64,000 nt of DNA from Roseovarius arcticus (lineage in GTDB: Bacteria; Pseudomonadota; Alphaproteobacteria; Rhodobacterales; Rhodobacteraceae), in NCBI RefSeq assembly GCF_006125015.1, contig NZ_SZZN01000001.1, positions 2,294,001 to 2,358,000 on the forward strand, read 5' to 3'. The notes under the pieces were generated by a model that saw nothing but the letters and a program-made list of their open reading frames with translations, was not told the origin of the DNA and did not search any database. Positions 17,026-26,077 of the stretch are shown piece after piece. The position numbers and the translations under genes were made by a program. How positions within the stretch are numbered: the stretch's first letter is position 1; each line of letters opens with the position of its first letter.

Positions 17026-18567
17026 ATGATGACGGCAATCAAAATTCTGGCGGCGCTGGTCTGCATTGCGGTGCTGCTAATTTTGGCCGCGAGGCTAATT
17101 TTCGCACTGCCCACAGTAGCGGGGCGCGTCAACAGCACGTCGCTGCCCCCGCCCGATACCGGGCCACTGAACGATGCGATCATGCCGCAGTGGCAGGACC
17201 ATCCCGGCAAGACGGGCGTTATGCCACTAGGCAACGGCGCGGACGCATTTGCCGCGCGGATGCTGCTGGCGGATGCGGCGGTGTCATCTATCGACGCGCA
17301 GTATTACATCTGGCACGGCGATCTGACCGGATCGCTGCTGCTGAACACGCTCAAGCGGGCGGCGGATCGCGGCGTACGTGTGCGATTATTGCTCGACGAC
17401 CACGGCACATCAGGCCTCGATAGGCAGCTTGCCGCGCTGAATGCGCATGAAAACGCTGAGGTGCGGCTTTACAATCCATTCGCTTTACGCCGGTTCAAAC
17501 TGCTGTCCTACGGATTTGACTTTTTCAGGCTAAACAGACGGATGCACAATAAATCGTTCACCGTCGACGGCGCCGCCACCATTCTGGGCGGCCGCAACAT
17601 CGGGGACGAATACTTCGACACCGGACCCACCGCGATATACATTGATCTGGACGTGCTGGCAGTGGGCAAAATCGTGCCCGAGGTCGCCGCCGATTTCGAC
17701 CGCTACTGGGCCGCGCCAGCGGTGCGTCGTGCTGGTCCCATTCTGGGAAATGTGCCAGACGGTGACCCGATAGGCGAGCGCGTCGGCGGGTTCGAGGGCA
17801 ATCCGCAGATGGCTGAGTACCGAGCCATTCTGGAAGGGTCGAGCCTGATTGAAACGCTGCGCGCCGGTAGCGCGGAGATAGAATGGACCGACGTGATACT
17901 GGTCAGCGACGACCCGGCCAAAGGCATGGGATCGGTCCCTCGCGGGGATCTTCTTGCCTCTCGGCTGGCCCGGTCCGTGGGCCATGTCGAGGCGCGTTTC
18001 GATGGGATTTCGCCTTACTTCGTACCTGGCAGGACCGGCACCCGCGCCTTTGCCGCGCTAGAGCATGGCGGCGTCCAGACCCGGATGCTGACCAACTCGC
18101 TGGAGGCGACGGATGTTCTGCCTGTTCATGCTGGATACTCAAAACACCGCCGCAACCTGCTGAAGGGCGGGACCCGGCTGTTCGAACTGAAGCGGAAGGC
18201 TGCGACCACCACGCCCAAAGACAAGATCGGGCCGTTCGGCTCTTCCGGGGCTAGCCTTCACGCCAAAACGTTTGCGGTGGACGGCGCGCGCATCTTTATC
18301 GGCTCATTCAATTTCGATCCACGTTCTACCACACTCAACACCGAAATGGGCCTGCTGATAGACAGCAAGGCGATGGCAAACCAAATGCACGACGCTTTTG
18401 ACAGAAAGTTGGATGGGATGGCATGGGAGGTGGTGCTGAATGATGGCGATTTGCGTTGGCACGGCTCTGTCAGCGGCACCGTAACGCGGCGAGAGCCGGG
18501 ATCGAATATCCTGAAAAGCGCCGCAATCACCGTCATCGGCTGGCTGCCAGTCGAATGGCTGCTGTAG
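17026..18567 (+). CDS. Phospholipase D family protein (ClsC/YmdC-like)
   Basis: The 513-residue product begins with a membrane anchor (about 5-28) and has two PLD domains. The first HKD motif is HNKSFTVDG (followed by GGRNIGDEY), the second HAKTFAVDG (followed by IGSFNFDPRS). This is the YmdC/ClsC branch of cardiolipin-synthase-like phosphatidyltransferases. GAGAGGAG precedes the ATG pair at 17026/17029. It starts a three-gene operon with an EEP-fold protein and a classic cardiolipin synthase, which points to phospholipid remodelling at the membrane. Confidence 0.88.
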   Translation: MMTAIKILAALVCIAVLLILAARLIFALPTVAGRVNSTSLPPPDTGPLNDAIMPQWQDHPGKTGVMPLGNGADAFAARMLLADAAVSSIDAQYYIWHGDLTGSLLLNTLKRAADRGVRVRLLLDDHGTSGLDRQLAALNAHENAEVRLYNPFALRRFKLLSYGFDFFRLNRRMHNKSFTVDGAATILGGRNIGDEYFDTGPTAIYIDLDVLAVGKIVPEVAADFDRYWAAPAVRRAGPILGNVPDGDPIGERVGGFEGNPQMAEYRAILEGSSLIETLRAGSAEIEWTDVILVSDDPAKGMGSVPRGDLLASRLARSVGHVEARFDGISPYFVPGRTGTRAFAALEHGGVQTRMLTNSLEATDVLPVHAGYSKHRRNLLKGGTRLFELKRKAATTTPKDKIGPFGSSGASLHAKTFAVDGARIFIGSFNFDPRSTTLNTEMGLLIDSKAMANQMHDAFDRKLDGMAWEVVLNDGDLRWHGSVSGTVTRREPGSNILKSAAITVIGWLPVEWLL

Positions 18568-18577
18568 GGCGCCCCTG

Positions 18578-19297
18578 ATGCGTATCGCCAGCTATAACAT
18601 TCGCAAGGCTGTTGGCCTCGACTGGCGCCGCGACGGCGACCGCATCGCGCGCGTGCTAAAGGAGATCGACGCCGATATCATTCTGCTGCAAGAGGCAGAC
18701 AAGCGGATGGGTGCACGCGCAGGCGTCCTGCCGGAGGATGAACTCTATGACCAGCTTGGCTACCGGATGGTCGATTTATCGGTGCGTCCCGCCAGTCATG
18801 GCTGGCACGGCAACCTGATCCTTTACCGCGATCAATCGCTGATATTAAAGGAGGCGCTGCGCATCGCCCTGCCATCGCTAGAGCCGCGCGGCGCCGTATC
18901 GGCCATATTCAACGCGCCCAAAATTGAGGTGATCGGCGTGCATCTGGCCCTTGCCCGGCGTATTCGCGCAGGGCAACTGGCCGCACTGGGCCAGCATATG
19001 AAGGGAGCGGATCATCCGGTGCTCATTGCTGGGGATTTCAATGCTTGGCGGCGTGATCCGGGTATCGCTCAGGCGCTGGGTAGCGGGTGCCGCATGATCC
19101 TGCCGGGCAACAGCTTTCACGCGTCGCGACCCAGCGCGCCCTTGGACCGTTTTGTGTTGCAAGGCGCAGTGCGCGAAGTCTCGGCGCATGTCCATGCCTC
19201 GGACCTGGCCGCGCGGGCATCCGATCATCTGCCAATCGTTTTGGATGTTGAGTTGAACGCCGATCTGGACCCCAATCTGCTGGGGTCGAAAAAATGA
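18578..19297 (+). CDS. Endonuclease/exonuclease/phosphatase family protein
   Basis: The 239-residue product has the EEP fold: the YNIRKAVGLD start with catalytic Asn, ILLQEAD with the metal glutamate, GDFNAW near residue 155, and the terminal SDHLPIVLD with the catalytic Asp-His pair. There is no signal peptide. Members cleave DNA, phosphoinositides or other phosphodiesters. Lying between two PLD-type genes (10 bases after the first, overlapping the second by 4), it is more likely to act on a phospholipid head group or to be a companion of lipid turnover than a DNA-repair enzyme; this is inference. Confidence 0.85.
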   Translation: MRIASYNIRKAVGLDWRRDGDRIARVLKEIDADIILLQEADKRMGARAGVLPEDELYDQLGYRMVDLSVRPASHGWHGNLILYRDQSLILKEALRIALPSLEPRGAVSAIFNAPKIEVIGVHLALARRIRAGQLAALGQHMKGADHPVLIAGDFNAWRRDPGIAQALGSGCRMILPGNSFHASRPSAPLDRFVLQGAVREVSAHVHASDLAARASDHLPIVLDVELNADLDPNLLGSKK

Positions 19298-20724
19298 GCT
19301 TTCTGCTGATCTGCCACACTATCGTTGTGGTGGCGCTGACCTTGCGCATCCTCTTGCGCGATGACCTGTCGCCGCCTGCCCGGCTGGCATGGTTTGTCGT
19401 GTTGATCTTGCTACCCTTTGTCGGAAGCGTCATCTACTTCCTGTTTGGCGAGGTTAGCTTGGGCCGCAAGGCACACGCCATCCAGTTGACAGTTCATGAT
19501 GAGATATACCGCAGCGGGGCCTCTCTGATGGGCGATCCCGTCACAATAGAGGCGCAGATCGCGCCGCAGTTTCAGCCCGTGGCAGCCTATGCCGCGTCGA
19601 TCAATGGCTTTCAGCCCGTCATGGGCAACGCAGCGCAGTTGATGGCGGATGCCGCGGATACCCGCGCGCGCATGGTGGCCGATATCGACGCCGCGACGGA
19701 TCATGTTAACGCGATCTATTACATTTGGCTGGCCGATCACACCGGTATTGAGCTGGCCGAGGCACTGATCCGCGCCGCTGAGCGCGGCGTCACCTGCCGC
19801 GCGATGGCCGATGGGCTAGGCTCTCGCGCGCTGATCGGATCAGGTCTTTGGCAGAGGATGAAGGATGCAGGCGTGCATCTGGCCGTCGCGCTTCCGCTAA
19901 ACAGACCCATCCTAACACTCCTGACCAGCCGGATCGATCTGCGCAACCACCGCAAGATCACGGTGATCGACGGGGCCATCACCTATTGCGGCAGCCGCAA
20001 TTCGGCCGATGCCGAATATCTGCCCAAGGCGAAATATGCCCCTTGGGTCGACATCATGCTGCGCCTGACTGGCCCTGTCGTGTTGCAAAATCAGCTACTT
20101 TTTGCCAGCGACTGGATGCGCGCCACCGGCGAGCCGCCCGAGACTATTTTGCGCCCCGCCCCGCCTATGCCCGGCGGGTTTGCCGCGCAGGCCATGGGCC
20201 ACGGTCCGACCGAGCGTCGCGGCTCCACCCCTCAGCTGTTTGCTACCGCAATGGGATGCGCGCGCCAGTCGCTAACCATCTCGACACCCTACTTTGTGCC
20301 GGACGCCACCGTGCTGGAGGCGCTGTGCGCCACCGCGCACCGGGGCGTCGAAGTTACCCTGATCCTGCCCGCGCGAAACGATAGCTGGATCGTCGCTGCC
20401 GCCAGTCGCAGCTATTACCGCCGCTTGCTAGAGGCGGGCTGTGTAATCCACGAATATCAAGGTGGGCTGCTTCATGCCAAGACGCTGACGATGGATGACG
20501 CCGTTAGCCTCATCGGTTCGTCCAATCTGGACCTGCGCAGTTTTGATCTGAACTACGAGAATAATATTTTGCTGCAGGACGCAGATATCACGCAGGCCGT
20601 TCGGGCTCGCCAGAAAGACTATATTACGCAATCAACGCCCATCACTACAGCAGACGTTGCCGCGTGGCCCTATTATATTCGCATTTGGCACAATGTGATT
20701 GCTACTATCGGGCCTATCCTCTGA
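19294..20724 (+). CDS. cls: Cardiolipin synthase
   Basis: The 476-residue product has two N-terminal membrane helices (about 1-20 and 32-55), then two PLD domains: HRKITVIDG followed by YCGSRNSADAEY, and HAKTLTMDD followed by IGSSNLDLRS. This is the ClsA-type layout, which condenses two phosphatidylglycerols to cardiolipin. Its start overlaps the EEP gene stop in an ATGA junction. The second HKD has Asp-Asp in place of Asp-Gly, a minor variation. The stop lies seven bases from the end of the convergent LysR gene. Confidence 0.9.
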   Translation: MSFLLICHTIVVVALTLRILLRDDLSPPARLAWFVVLILLPFVGSVIYFLFGEVSLGRKAHAIQLTVHDEIYRSGASLMGDPVTIEAQIAPQFQPVAAYAASINGFQPVMGNAAQLMADAADTRARMVADIDAATDHVNAIYYIWLADHTGIELAEALIRAAERGVTCRAMADGLGSRALIGSGLWQRMKDAGVHLAVALPLNRPILTLLTSRIDLRNHRKITVIDGAITYCGSRNSADAEYLPKAKYAPWVDIMLRLTGPVVLQNQLLFASDWMRATGEPPETILRPAPPMPGGFAAQAMGHGPTERRGSTPQLFATAMGCARQSLTISTPYFVPDATVLEALCATAHRGVEVTLILPARNDSWIVAAASRSYYRRLLEAGCVIHEYQGGLLHAKTLTMDDAVSLIGSSNLDLRSFDLNYENNILLQDADITQAVRARQKDYITQSTPITTADVAAWPYYIRIWHNVIATIGPIL

Positions 20725-20730
20725 CCCGCG

Positions 20731-21630
20731 TTAGCTTGCATAAGGCGAATTGAACGTCTGGCGGAAATAGGCGTGGATCAAATCCATTTGGGGCGTGAAC
20801 ACCGCGCCGCGCCGCCATGCCAGACCGATATCCATCGTCGGCACCGGGGCGCCCGGCATGACCGTTGCGATGCGCTTGCCCTCTAGCGACCAGGGCCGGT
20901 ACACCATATCAGATAGGATCGTAATCCCCTGCCCGTTCGCCACGATTGAGCGAACAGCCTCAATCGACGTCGTACGCAGCCGCACGCGTGGCTCAGATGT
21001 CTGCGCGCTCCAGTACTTCATCGCCGTGTTGGCGGCCTCATCCACGGTCAGCAGGATATAATCCTCGCCTGCGATCTCTTCAAAGCTGATGTTGCGCCGC
21101 TGCGCAAACGGGTGCCCACTGGCGCACCACACGCGGCGCGCCGAGCGCAGCAAAGTCTCGCTCTCCAATCCGGGGTTTGTGATGTTCGACGTCAGCAATA
21201 CGGCCACATCAAAGCGGCCTGACAGAAGCCCCTCTTCGATGCTGTCGCGGTTCAGTTCGTGCAGCTCAATGTCCAGATTTGGATGCAGGCGGCGCAGCCG
21301 ATCCAGATGATAGGGCAGGAAATACCCCATTACCGTATAGCTGGCCGCAATGCGGATCGTGCCCGACGCGTCCGTGTCGCGGTGGCGTAGGTTCTGCGCC
21401 TCCTCAATCTTGCTAAGGATCGCATAGGCCGACGCCAGGAGTTCGCGCCCCGCATCGGTCAGGTCCATACCGCTGCGCGTTCGCAGGAAAAGAGTGGCCC
21501 CCAAAGACGATTCCAAATCACGGATCGCGGTCGTCACAGACGACTGCGAAATCGACAGCGCGGCTGCGGCCCGGCTAACCTGCGCTGTTTCGGCGGTGGC
21601 CACGAAGTACTTGAGCTGCCGTAAATTCAT
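20731..21630 (-). CDS. LysR family transcription regulator
   Basis: The 299-residue product has the N-terminal winged helix (MNLRQLKYFVATAE, helix-turn-helix around 15-45 with SISQSSVTTAIRDLE) and a C-terminal periplasmic-binding-like co-inducer domain. It is divergent from the carboxylase-transporter operon, with 123 bases between starts that contain a perfect 9-1-9 palindrome. By the usual logic of the family it represses itself and activates the operon when bound to the substrate or an intermediate of the pathway. Confidence 0.92.
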   Translation of the reverse strand: MNLRQLKYFVATAETAQVSRAAAALSISQSSVTTAIRDLESSLGATLFLRTRSGMDLTDAGRELLASAYAILSKIEEAQNLRHRDTDASGTIRIAASYTVMGYFLPYHLDRLRRLHPNLDIELHELNRDSIEEGLLSGRFDVAVLLTSNITNPGLESETLLRSARRVWCASGHPFAQRRNISFEEIAGEDYILLTVDEAANTAMKYWSAQTSEPRVRLRTTSIEAVRSIVANGQGITILSDMVYRPWSLEGKRIATVMPGAPVPTMDIGLAWRRGAVFTPQMDLIHAYFRQTFNSPYAS

Positions 21631-21652
21631 ACCGTGCCTCGCAGAATCTGTA

Positions 21653-21671
21653 TTATCGGATAATCCGATAA
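21653..21671. promoter_or_regulatory. 19-bp palindrome, LysR-type operator between lysR and pxpA
   Basis: TTATCGGAT, a central A, then ATCCGATAA: nine perfect pairs. It contains the T-N11-A pattern of LysR sites and lies 23 bases before the regulator start and 83 bases before the pxpA start, the expected place for the recognition site. It is the clearest operator in the window. Confidence 0.65.
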
Positions 21672-21753
21672 CAGTGACGCAGAAATTTGTGATTTACAAA
21701 CACCCAATAGCGGCGCACCTTTTGACCTAAGAAAAGATCAGGGGAGCGGCATC

Positions 21754-22542
21754 ATGCGCAAGATTGTGGATTTGAACTGCGATATGGGCGAAGGCTTTGG
21801 CCACTGGAGCTATGGCGATGCCCCCGACGAGGCTTTGATGGCTGTCATCAGCTCGGCAAATGTCGCCACCGGATTTCATGCGGGCGACCCCAACTCGATG
21901 AACCGGGTCGCCGCATTGGCAAAGGCACATGGTGTCGGGCTGGGCGCGCATCCCGCGTACAACGATTTGCAAGGGTTTGGTCGGCGCAAGATTGATGCCG
22001 CCGATGATGAGCTGGTCAACGACATTCTCTACCAGATCGGGGCGCTGCGCGAGTTCGGCCGCCGCCACGAGGTACCGCTACAGCACGTCAAGCCGCACGG
22101 CGCACTCTATATGGAGGCCGCGCGCAATGAGGATCTGTCGCGCCATCTGATCGAGACGTTGCAGGCCACATCGCCCGAGCTGATCCTCTTTTGCATGGGT
22201 GCCGCAGTAACCTACGAGGTGGCCAAGCGCCATTCGCACCCGGTCGTGCGGGAATTCTACTCTGACCGCGATTATGGCGACGACGGTATGATCATCTTCA
22301 CCCGCAAGGGCGCGGCTGTGGACCCCGGCGCCATTGCGCAGAAGTGTCTGCGCGCCTGCCAAGAAGGCAAGGTTCAAACCGAGAGCGGCAAGGATATCGA
22401 CGTCGCCTTTGAATCGATCTGCGTTCATTCGGACACGCCCGGCGCGGTCGATATCCTGAAAGCGATCCGCAAGGCCCTGACAGAAAATGGCATCGTCATC
22501 GCCCCCGCACGCGACGTGCTGGCGCACGACGCTGCCGCCTGA
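21754..22542 (+). CDS. pxpA: LamB/YcsF family protein, PxpA-like
   Basis: The 262-residue product begins [14 protein letters not shown] and has [11 protein letters not shown] and [10 protein letters not shown], hallmarks of the LamB/YcsF family. In Escherichia coli PxpA, together with PxpB and PxpC, forms an ATP-dependent 5-oxoprolinase. Here it opens an operon that also has a biotin carrier and biotin carboxylase, which the Escherichia coli system does not need. The ATG follows GGGGAG. The product is cytoplasmic. The substrate may be 5-oxoproline or another lactam or cyclic amide; sequence does not decide. Confidence 0.88.
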   Translation: MRKIVDLNCDMGEGFGHWSYGDAPDEALMAVISSANVATGFHAGDPNSMNRVAALAKAHGVGLGAHPAYNDLQGFGRRKIDAADDELVNDILYQIGALREFGRRHEVPLQHVKPHGALYMEAARNEDLSRHLIETLQATSPELILFCMGAAVTYEVAKRHSHPVVREFYSDRDYGDDGMIIFTRKGAAVDPGAIAQKCLRACQEGKVQTESGKDIDVAFESICVHSDTPGAVDILKAIRKALTENGIVIAPARDVLAHDAAA

Positions 22543-22564
22543 AACCCGACTAGGAGACAAAAAC

Positions 22565-22798
22565 ATGGCTGACATTCAATCCCCCGTTCCGGGCACTTTC
22601 TATCAAAAACCCTCCCCCGAGGATGCGCCTTTCAAGACCGATGGTGACGCGGTCAAGACCGGTGACACCATCGGCCTGGTAGAGGTGATGAAATCGTTTA
22701 TCGAAGTGCTGGCCGAGGCAGACGGCACGTTCGGTGGCTACAGCGCCGACAATGAGGCTGCAGTTTCGGCCGGCGACGTTCTGGCGACGCTGAAATAG
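22565..22798 (+). CDS. Stand-alone biotin carboxyl carrier protein
   Basis: A 77-residue biotinyl domain with no extra N-terminal region. The biotin site is K43 in VEVMKSFIEV; the usual AMKM is VMKS here, as seen in carriers outside fatty-acid synthesis. GTFYQKPSPEDAPF near the N-terminus resembles the thumb-bearing AccB domain. The ATG at 22565 has AGGAGA upstream. The gene sits directly before its biotin carboxylase (one base between stop and start), so it carries carboxyl groups for the operon's own carboxyltransferase, not for acetyl-CoA carboxylase. Confidence 0.88.
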   Translation: MADIQSPVPGTFYQKPSPEDAPFKTDGDAVKTGDTIGLVEVMKSFIEVLAEADGTFGGYSADNEAAVSAGDVLATLK

Positions 22799-22799
22799 C

Positions 22800-24179
22800 A
22801 TGAGCATCCAGCGCCTTTTCATAGCGAACCGGGGCGAGATAGCCGTGCGTATCGTGCGCGCGGCCAAGTCGCTCGGCATCCACACTATTCAAGCGCATTC
22901 CGAAGCGGACGCCGACATGCTGGCCGTCCGCATGGCAGACGAGGCCGTGTGCATCGGCCCCGCGCAGGCCGCCAAATCTTATCTGGACGTAGATGCCGTG
23001 GTCCAAGCCGCCAAAGAGGCTGGCGCAGATGCGGTACATCCCGGCTATGGCTTCCTCGCCGAAAGTCCTAAATTCGCCCGCGCCATTGAGGATGCGGGCA
23101 TGATCTTTGTCGGGCCGTCGGCGGACACGATCCAGAGCATGGGCGACAAGGTATCGGCGCGCCAGGTGGCCGATACGGCAGGCGTGCCGGTGGTCCCTGG
23201 ATCAGACGGGCGCGTAGATGACATGGACGAGGCCGCGCGCATCGCGGAGCGCATCGGTTATCCGGTCATGATCAAGGCCAGCGCGGGCGGCGGCGGGCGC
23301 GGCATCCGTATTGCCGAAACAGCAGATGAATTGGCCAAGTTTGCGCCTCAGGCGCGGCAGGAGGCGCAGGCCGCCTTTGGCGATGGTGGCATCTACATTG
23401 AAAAGGTCATCCGCGAGCCGCGCCATATCGAGGTGCAGATTATGGGCGACGGCAAGCGTGCCGTTCATTGCTTTGAGCGGGAATGCTCGCTTCAGCGCCG
23501 CCGCCAGAAGGTATGGGAGGAGGCCCCGGCCTTTAAGCTGCCCGAGGCAACGCGGCAAGCGATGTGCAATGCCGCCGTTGATCTGGCCGAGGCGGTCGAG
23601 TATCGCGGCGCCGGCACGGTCGAGTATCTCTATGATGCCAAGGCGGACAAGTTCTATTTCATCGAGATGAACACGCGCATTCAGGTCGAGCATCCAGTGA
23701 CCGAGATGATTACTGGCCTTGATCTGGTTGCCTTGATGATCCGTGTCGCAGGCGGCGAGGCGCTGCCTGTTACCCAAGACGACATCAAGCTGAACGGCCA
23801 CGCCATCGAAGTGCGCCTGAACGCTGAGGATCCGCTCAAGAAGTTCATGCCCTTCCCCGGTGTCGTCGGCAAACTGGATCTGCCGGAATCGGATGGCATC
23901 CGCGTCGATCACTTTCTCTACGAGGGCTACCAGATCCCGCCTTTCTACGACTCGCTGATTGGCAAACTGATCGTGCATGCGGATACCCGCGAGGCGGCAA
24001 TCGAAAAGATGGCAGGTGCGCTGGATACCATCGAAATCGGCGGGCTCAAGACGACCATCCCACTGCACAAAGCGCTGGCGCAGTCAGCAGACGTGCGCGC
24101 AGGCCGCATTCACACTCAATGGCTAGAGCCATGGCTGGACGCGGGCAACCTTGAAGGTCAGACAGGAGGAGCATCGTGA
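22800..24179 (+). CDS. Biotin carboxylase subunit (AccC-like)
   Basis: The 459-residue product has the biotin-carboxylase N-domain (FIANRGEIAVRIVRA), ATP-grasp domain with KASAGGGGRGIR (Gly-rich loop), EVQIMGDG, and EMNTRIQVEHPVTE with the catalytic Arg, and the C-domain. The motif RRHQK of AccC reads RRRQK here (QRRRQKVWEEAP), so the conserved His is Arg; urea carboxylases also vary at this place. It carboxylates the biotin of the preceding carrier using ATP and bicarbonate. The stop overlaps the GTG start of the next gene. Confidence 0.92.
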   Translation: MSIQRLFIANRGEIAVRIVRAAKSLGIHTIQAHSEADADMLAVRMADEAVCIGPAQAAKSYLDVDAVVQAAKEAGADAVHPGYGFLAESPKFARAIEDAGMIFVGPSADTIQSMGDKVSARQVADTAGVPVVPGSDGRVDDMDEAARIAERIGYPVMIKASAGGGGRGIRIAETADELAKFAPQARQEAQAAFGDGGIYIEKVIREPRHIEVQIMGDGKRAVHCFERECSLQRRRQKVWEEAPAFKLPEATRQAMCNAAVDLAEAVEYRGAGTVEYLYDAKADKFYFIEMNTRIQVEHPVTEMITGLDLVALMIRVAGGEALPVTQDDIKLNGHAIEVRLNAEDPLKKFMPFPGVVGKLDLPESDGIRVDHFLYEGYQIPPFYDSLIGKLIVHADTREAAIEKMAGALDTIEIGGLKTTIPLHKALAQSADVRAGRIHTQWLEPWLDAGNLEGQTGGAS

Positions 24180-25051
24180 AGACACGGTATTCATACGGCG
24201 GCGACGAACATATCTTTGTCGAGATGGACGAGGAGATGTCGCTGGACGCCTTTTTCAAATCCCTCGCAATGAGCAATGCAGCCCGCGAGGCCAATATCGA
24301 CGGTGTGCGCGAGATTTGCCCGGCCAATGCGTCGTTCCAAGTGCGCTACGATCCCGAAGTAATCGCGCCCGAAGACATGATGGCCAAGCTCAAAGAGTTG
24401 GAGAAGATCGCCATCAACGCCGAAAAACGGCTGGAGACGCGCATCATCGAAGTGCCGGTGTTCTATCAGGACCCCTGGACGCACGAATGTGTCATGCGTT
24501 TTCGCGAACGGCATCAGGACCCATCGGGCACCGATCTGGATTATGCCGCACGGATCAACGGCTATGATAGCGTCGACGCGTTCATCGAGGCGCATCATTC
24601 TGCGCCGTGGTTCGTGTCGATGGTCGGGTTCGTATCTGGCCTGCCGTTCCTCTACCAACTGGTCGAGCGGGAAAAGCAGATCGAGGTGCCAAAGTACCTC
24701 AAGCCGCGCACTGACACGCCGAAACAGACAGTCGGTTACGGTGGATGCTTCTCTTGCGTCTATTCCGTGCGCGGCGCTGGCGGCTACCAGATGTTCGGCA
24801 TCACGCCGATGACGATCTTTGATGCGGATCAAAAGGTCAGCTATCTCAAGGACTTCATGGTGTTCTTCAAACCCGGCGATATCGTCAAGTGGAAGCCGAT
24901 TGACCGCGAGGAATATGACCGCATCCTAAAGGCGGTCGAGGACGGCACCTACAAGCCCCGCATCGCCGAAGTGACCTTCGATCTGGAGGATTTCAACGGC
25001 GACATGGAAGGCACCAACGCCAAGCTGATGGAGGCTCTCAATGACGTTTGA
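24176..25051 (+). CDS. Carboxyltransferase-type subunit 1 (PxpB/KipI-like), long form
   Basis: The 291-residue product belongs to the PxpB/KipI/allophanate-hydrolase-subunit-1 family, with the marks YGGDEHIFVE at the start, MVGFVSGLPFLY in the middle and the GCFSCVYSVRGAGGYQMFG region. It is about 70 residues longer than Escherichia coli PxpB and has a cysteine pair (GGCFSC) and a charged C-terminal tail not usual there. It is a distinct subfamily. The start is GTG at 24176, overlapping the carboxylase gene. With the next gene it would form the split carboxyltransferase that is fused in urea carboxylase. Confidence 0.8.
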   Translation: MKTRYSYGGDEHIFVEMDEEMSLDAFFKSLAMSNAAREANIDGVREICPANASFQVRYDPEVIAPEDMMAKLKELEKIAINAEKRLETRIIEVPVFYQDPWTHECVMRFRERHQDPSGTDLDYAARINGYDSVDAFIEAHHSAPWFVSMVGFVSGLPFLYQLVEREKQIEVPKYLKPRTDTPKQTVGYGGCFSCVYSVRGAGGYQMFGITPMTIFDADQKVSYLKDFMVFFKPGDIVKWKPIDREEYDRILKAVEDGTYKPRIAEVTFDLEDFNGDMEGTNAKLMEALNDV

Positions 25052-26012
25052 AGTTATCAAACCCGGCCTTTTGACCACCATTCAGGATCTGGGGCGGCCC
25101 GGCTACTTCCACCTCGGCATCCCCGAGGGCGGCGCGATGGACCGCGAGGCCATGCGCATAGCCAACATGCTGGTCGGCAATCCCGAGGATGCTGCCGGTC
25201 TGGAGGCCGTCTTTATGGGGCCCGAGTTGAAGTTCAACGACGATGCGCTGGTCGCTATCGGCGGGGCTGAAATGCCCGTCTTCGTCGACGGCGAAGAGCG
25301 CAAATGCTGGACTTCGTTTCCTGTCAAAGCGGGCCAGACGCTGAAGTTCGGCTTCCTTAAGACCGGCGCGCGCATTTATATCGCCATCAACGGCGGCATC
25401 GACACGCCCCCGGCGCTGGGTAGCCGCTCAACCTACCCCATTGGCGCACTTGGCGGGTTTGAAGGCCGCGCATTGGCGGCGGGCGATACAGTGCCGGTCG
25501 GCAAGGCAACCGCAGGCGCTAAGGAGCGCACGCTGGATCAGGCCCTCTTGGCCAAATTGCCTAAACCTGTGGAATTGCGCGTGCTGCCCGGCCTATATTG
25601 GCACCGCCTGACGGAAGGCTCGCAAAAGCAGTTCTTTGCCGACGAGTGGAAGGTCGCGCCCGAAGCGGACCGCATGGGATACCGCTTTCGCGGCGGCAAT
25701 CCGATGGAGTTTGTGGAGCGCGATCAGCCATTTGGCGCCGGGTCGGACCCGTCGAACATCGTGGACGGGTGCTATTCCTACGGCTCGATCCAGATACCTG
25801 GCGGAACCGAGCCAATCGTGTTGCACCGCGATGCGGTGTCGGGCGGCGGATATTTCACCATCGGCGCGATCATTTCCGCCGATATGGACCTGATTGGTCA
25901 ATTGCAGCCCAACACGCCGGTCAAGTTTAAACAGGTGGACATGGCAGCCGCGCTGGATGCGCGCCACGTGCGCAGCGCGCGGCTGGACAAAATCCGAAGC
26001 GCGCTAAACTGA
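25041..26012 (+). CDS. Carboxyltransferase-type subunit 2 (PxpC/KipA-like)
   Basis: The 323-residue product matches the PxpC/KipA family: FEVIKPGLLTTIQDLGRPGY at the start (an almost invariant opening), GIPEGGAMDREAMRIANMLVGN, and GSRSTYPIGALGGFEGRAL in pieces. It overlaps the previous gene by 11 bases. Together the two subunits should transfer carboxyl from biotin to the amide nitrogen of the substrate, as in urea carboxylase. The C-terminal region (DGCYSYGSIQIPGG, then VLHRDAVSGGGYFTIG) is conserved and complete. Confidence 0.85.
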   Translation: MTFEVIKPGLLTTIQDLGRPGYFHLGIPEGGAMDREAMRIANMLVGNPEDAAGLEAVFMGPELKFNDDALVAIGGAEMPVFVDGEERKCWTSFPVKAGQTLKFGFLKTGARIYIAINGGIDTPPALGSRSTYPIGALGGFEGRALAAGDTVPVGKATAGAKERTLDQALLAKLPKPVELRVLPGLYWHRLTEGSQKQFFADEWKVAPEADRMGYRFRGGNPMEFVERDQPFGAGSDPSNIVDGCYSYGSIQIPGGTEPIVLHRDAVSGGGYFTIGAIISADMDLIGQLQPNTPVKFKQVDMAAALDARHVRSARLDKIRSALN

Positions 26013-26032
26013 GGCGCGCCGGACAACAACGA

Positions 26033-26051
26033 GGCGGGCATCATGCCCGTC
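26033..26051 (+). other. Hairpin between enzyme genes and binding-protein gene
   Basis: CGGGC and GCCCG flank a 5-base ATCAT loop, extended by a G-T and a G-C pair. It sits 27 bases before the transporter binding-protein start, outside any gene. Such stems often mark a processing point that lets the binding protein be made in excess. Confidence 0.4.
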
Positions 26052-26077
26052 CATAAAAAACAAGGGAGTAACGACAA

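Noticed and set aside
16901..18566. The same 16 bases (ending GGCTGCTGTA) at 16901-16916 and at the 3' end of the PLD gene (18551-18566), as if a gene tail had been duplicated.
   Set aside because: With about two billion base pairs of positions to compare in 64 kb, roughly one 16-base identity by chance is not surprising, and the flanks do not match.
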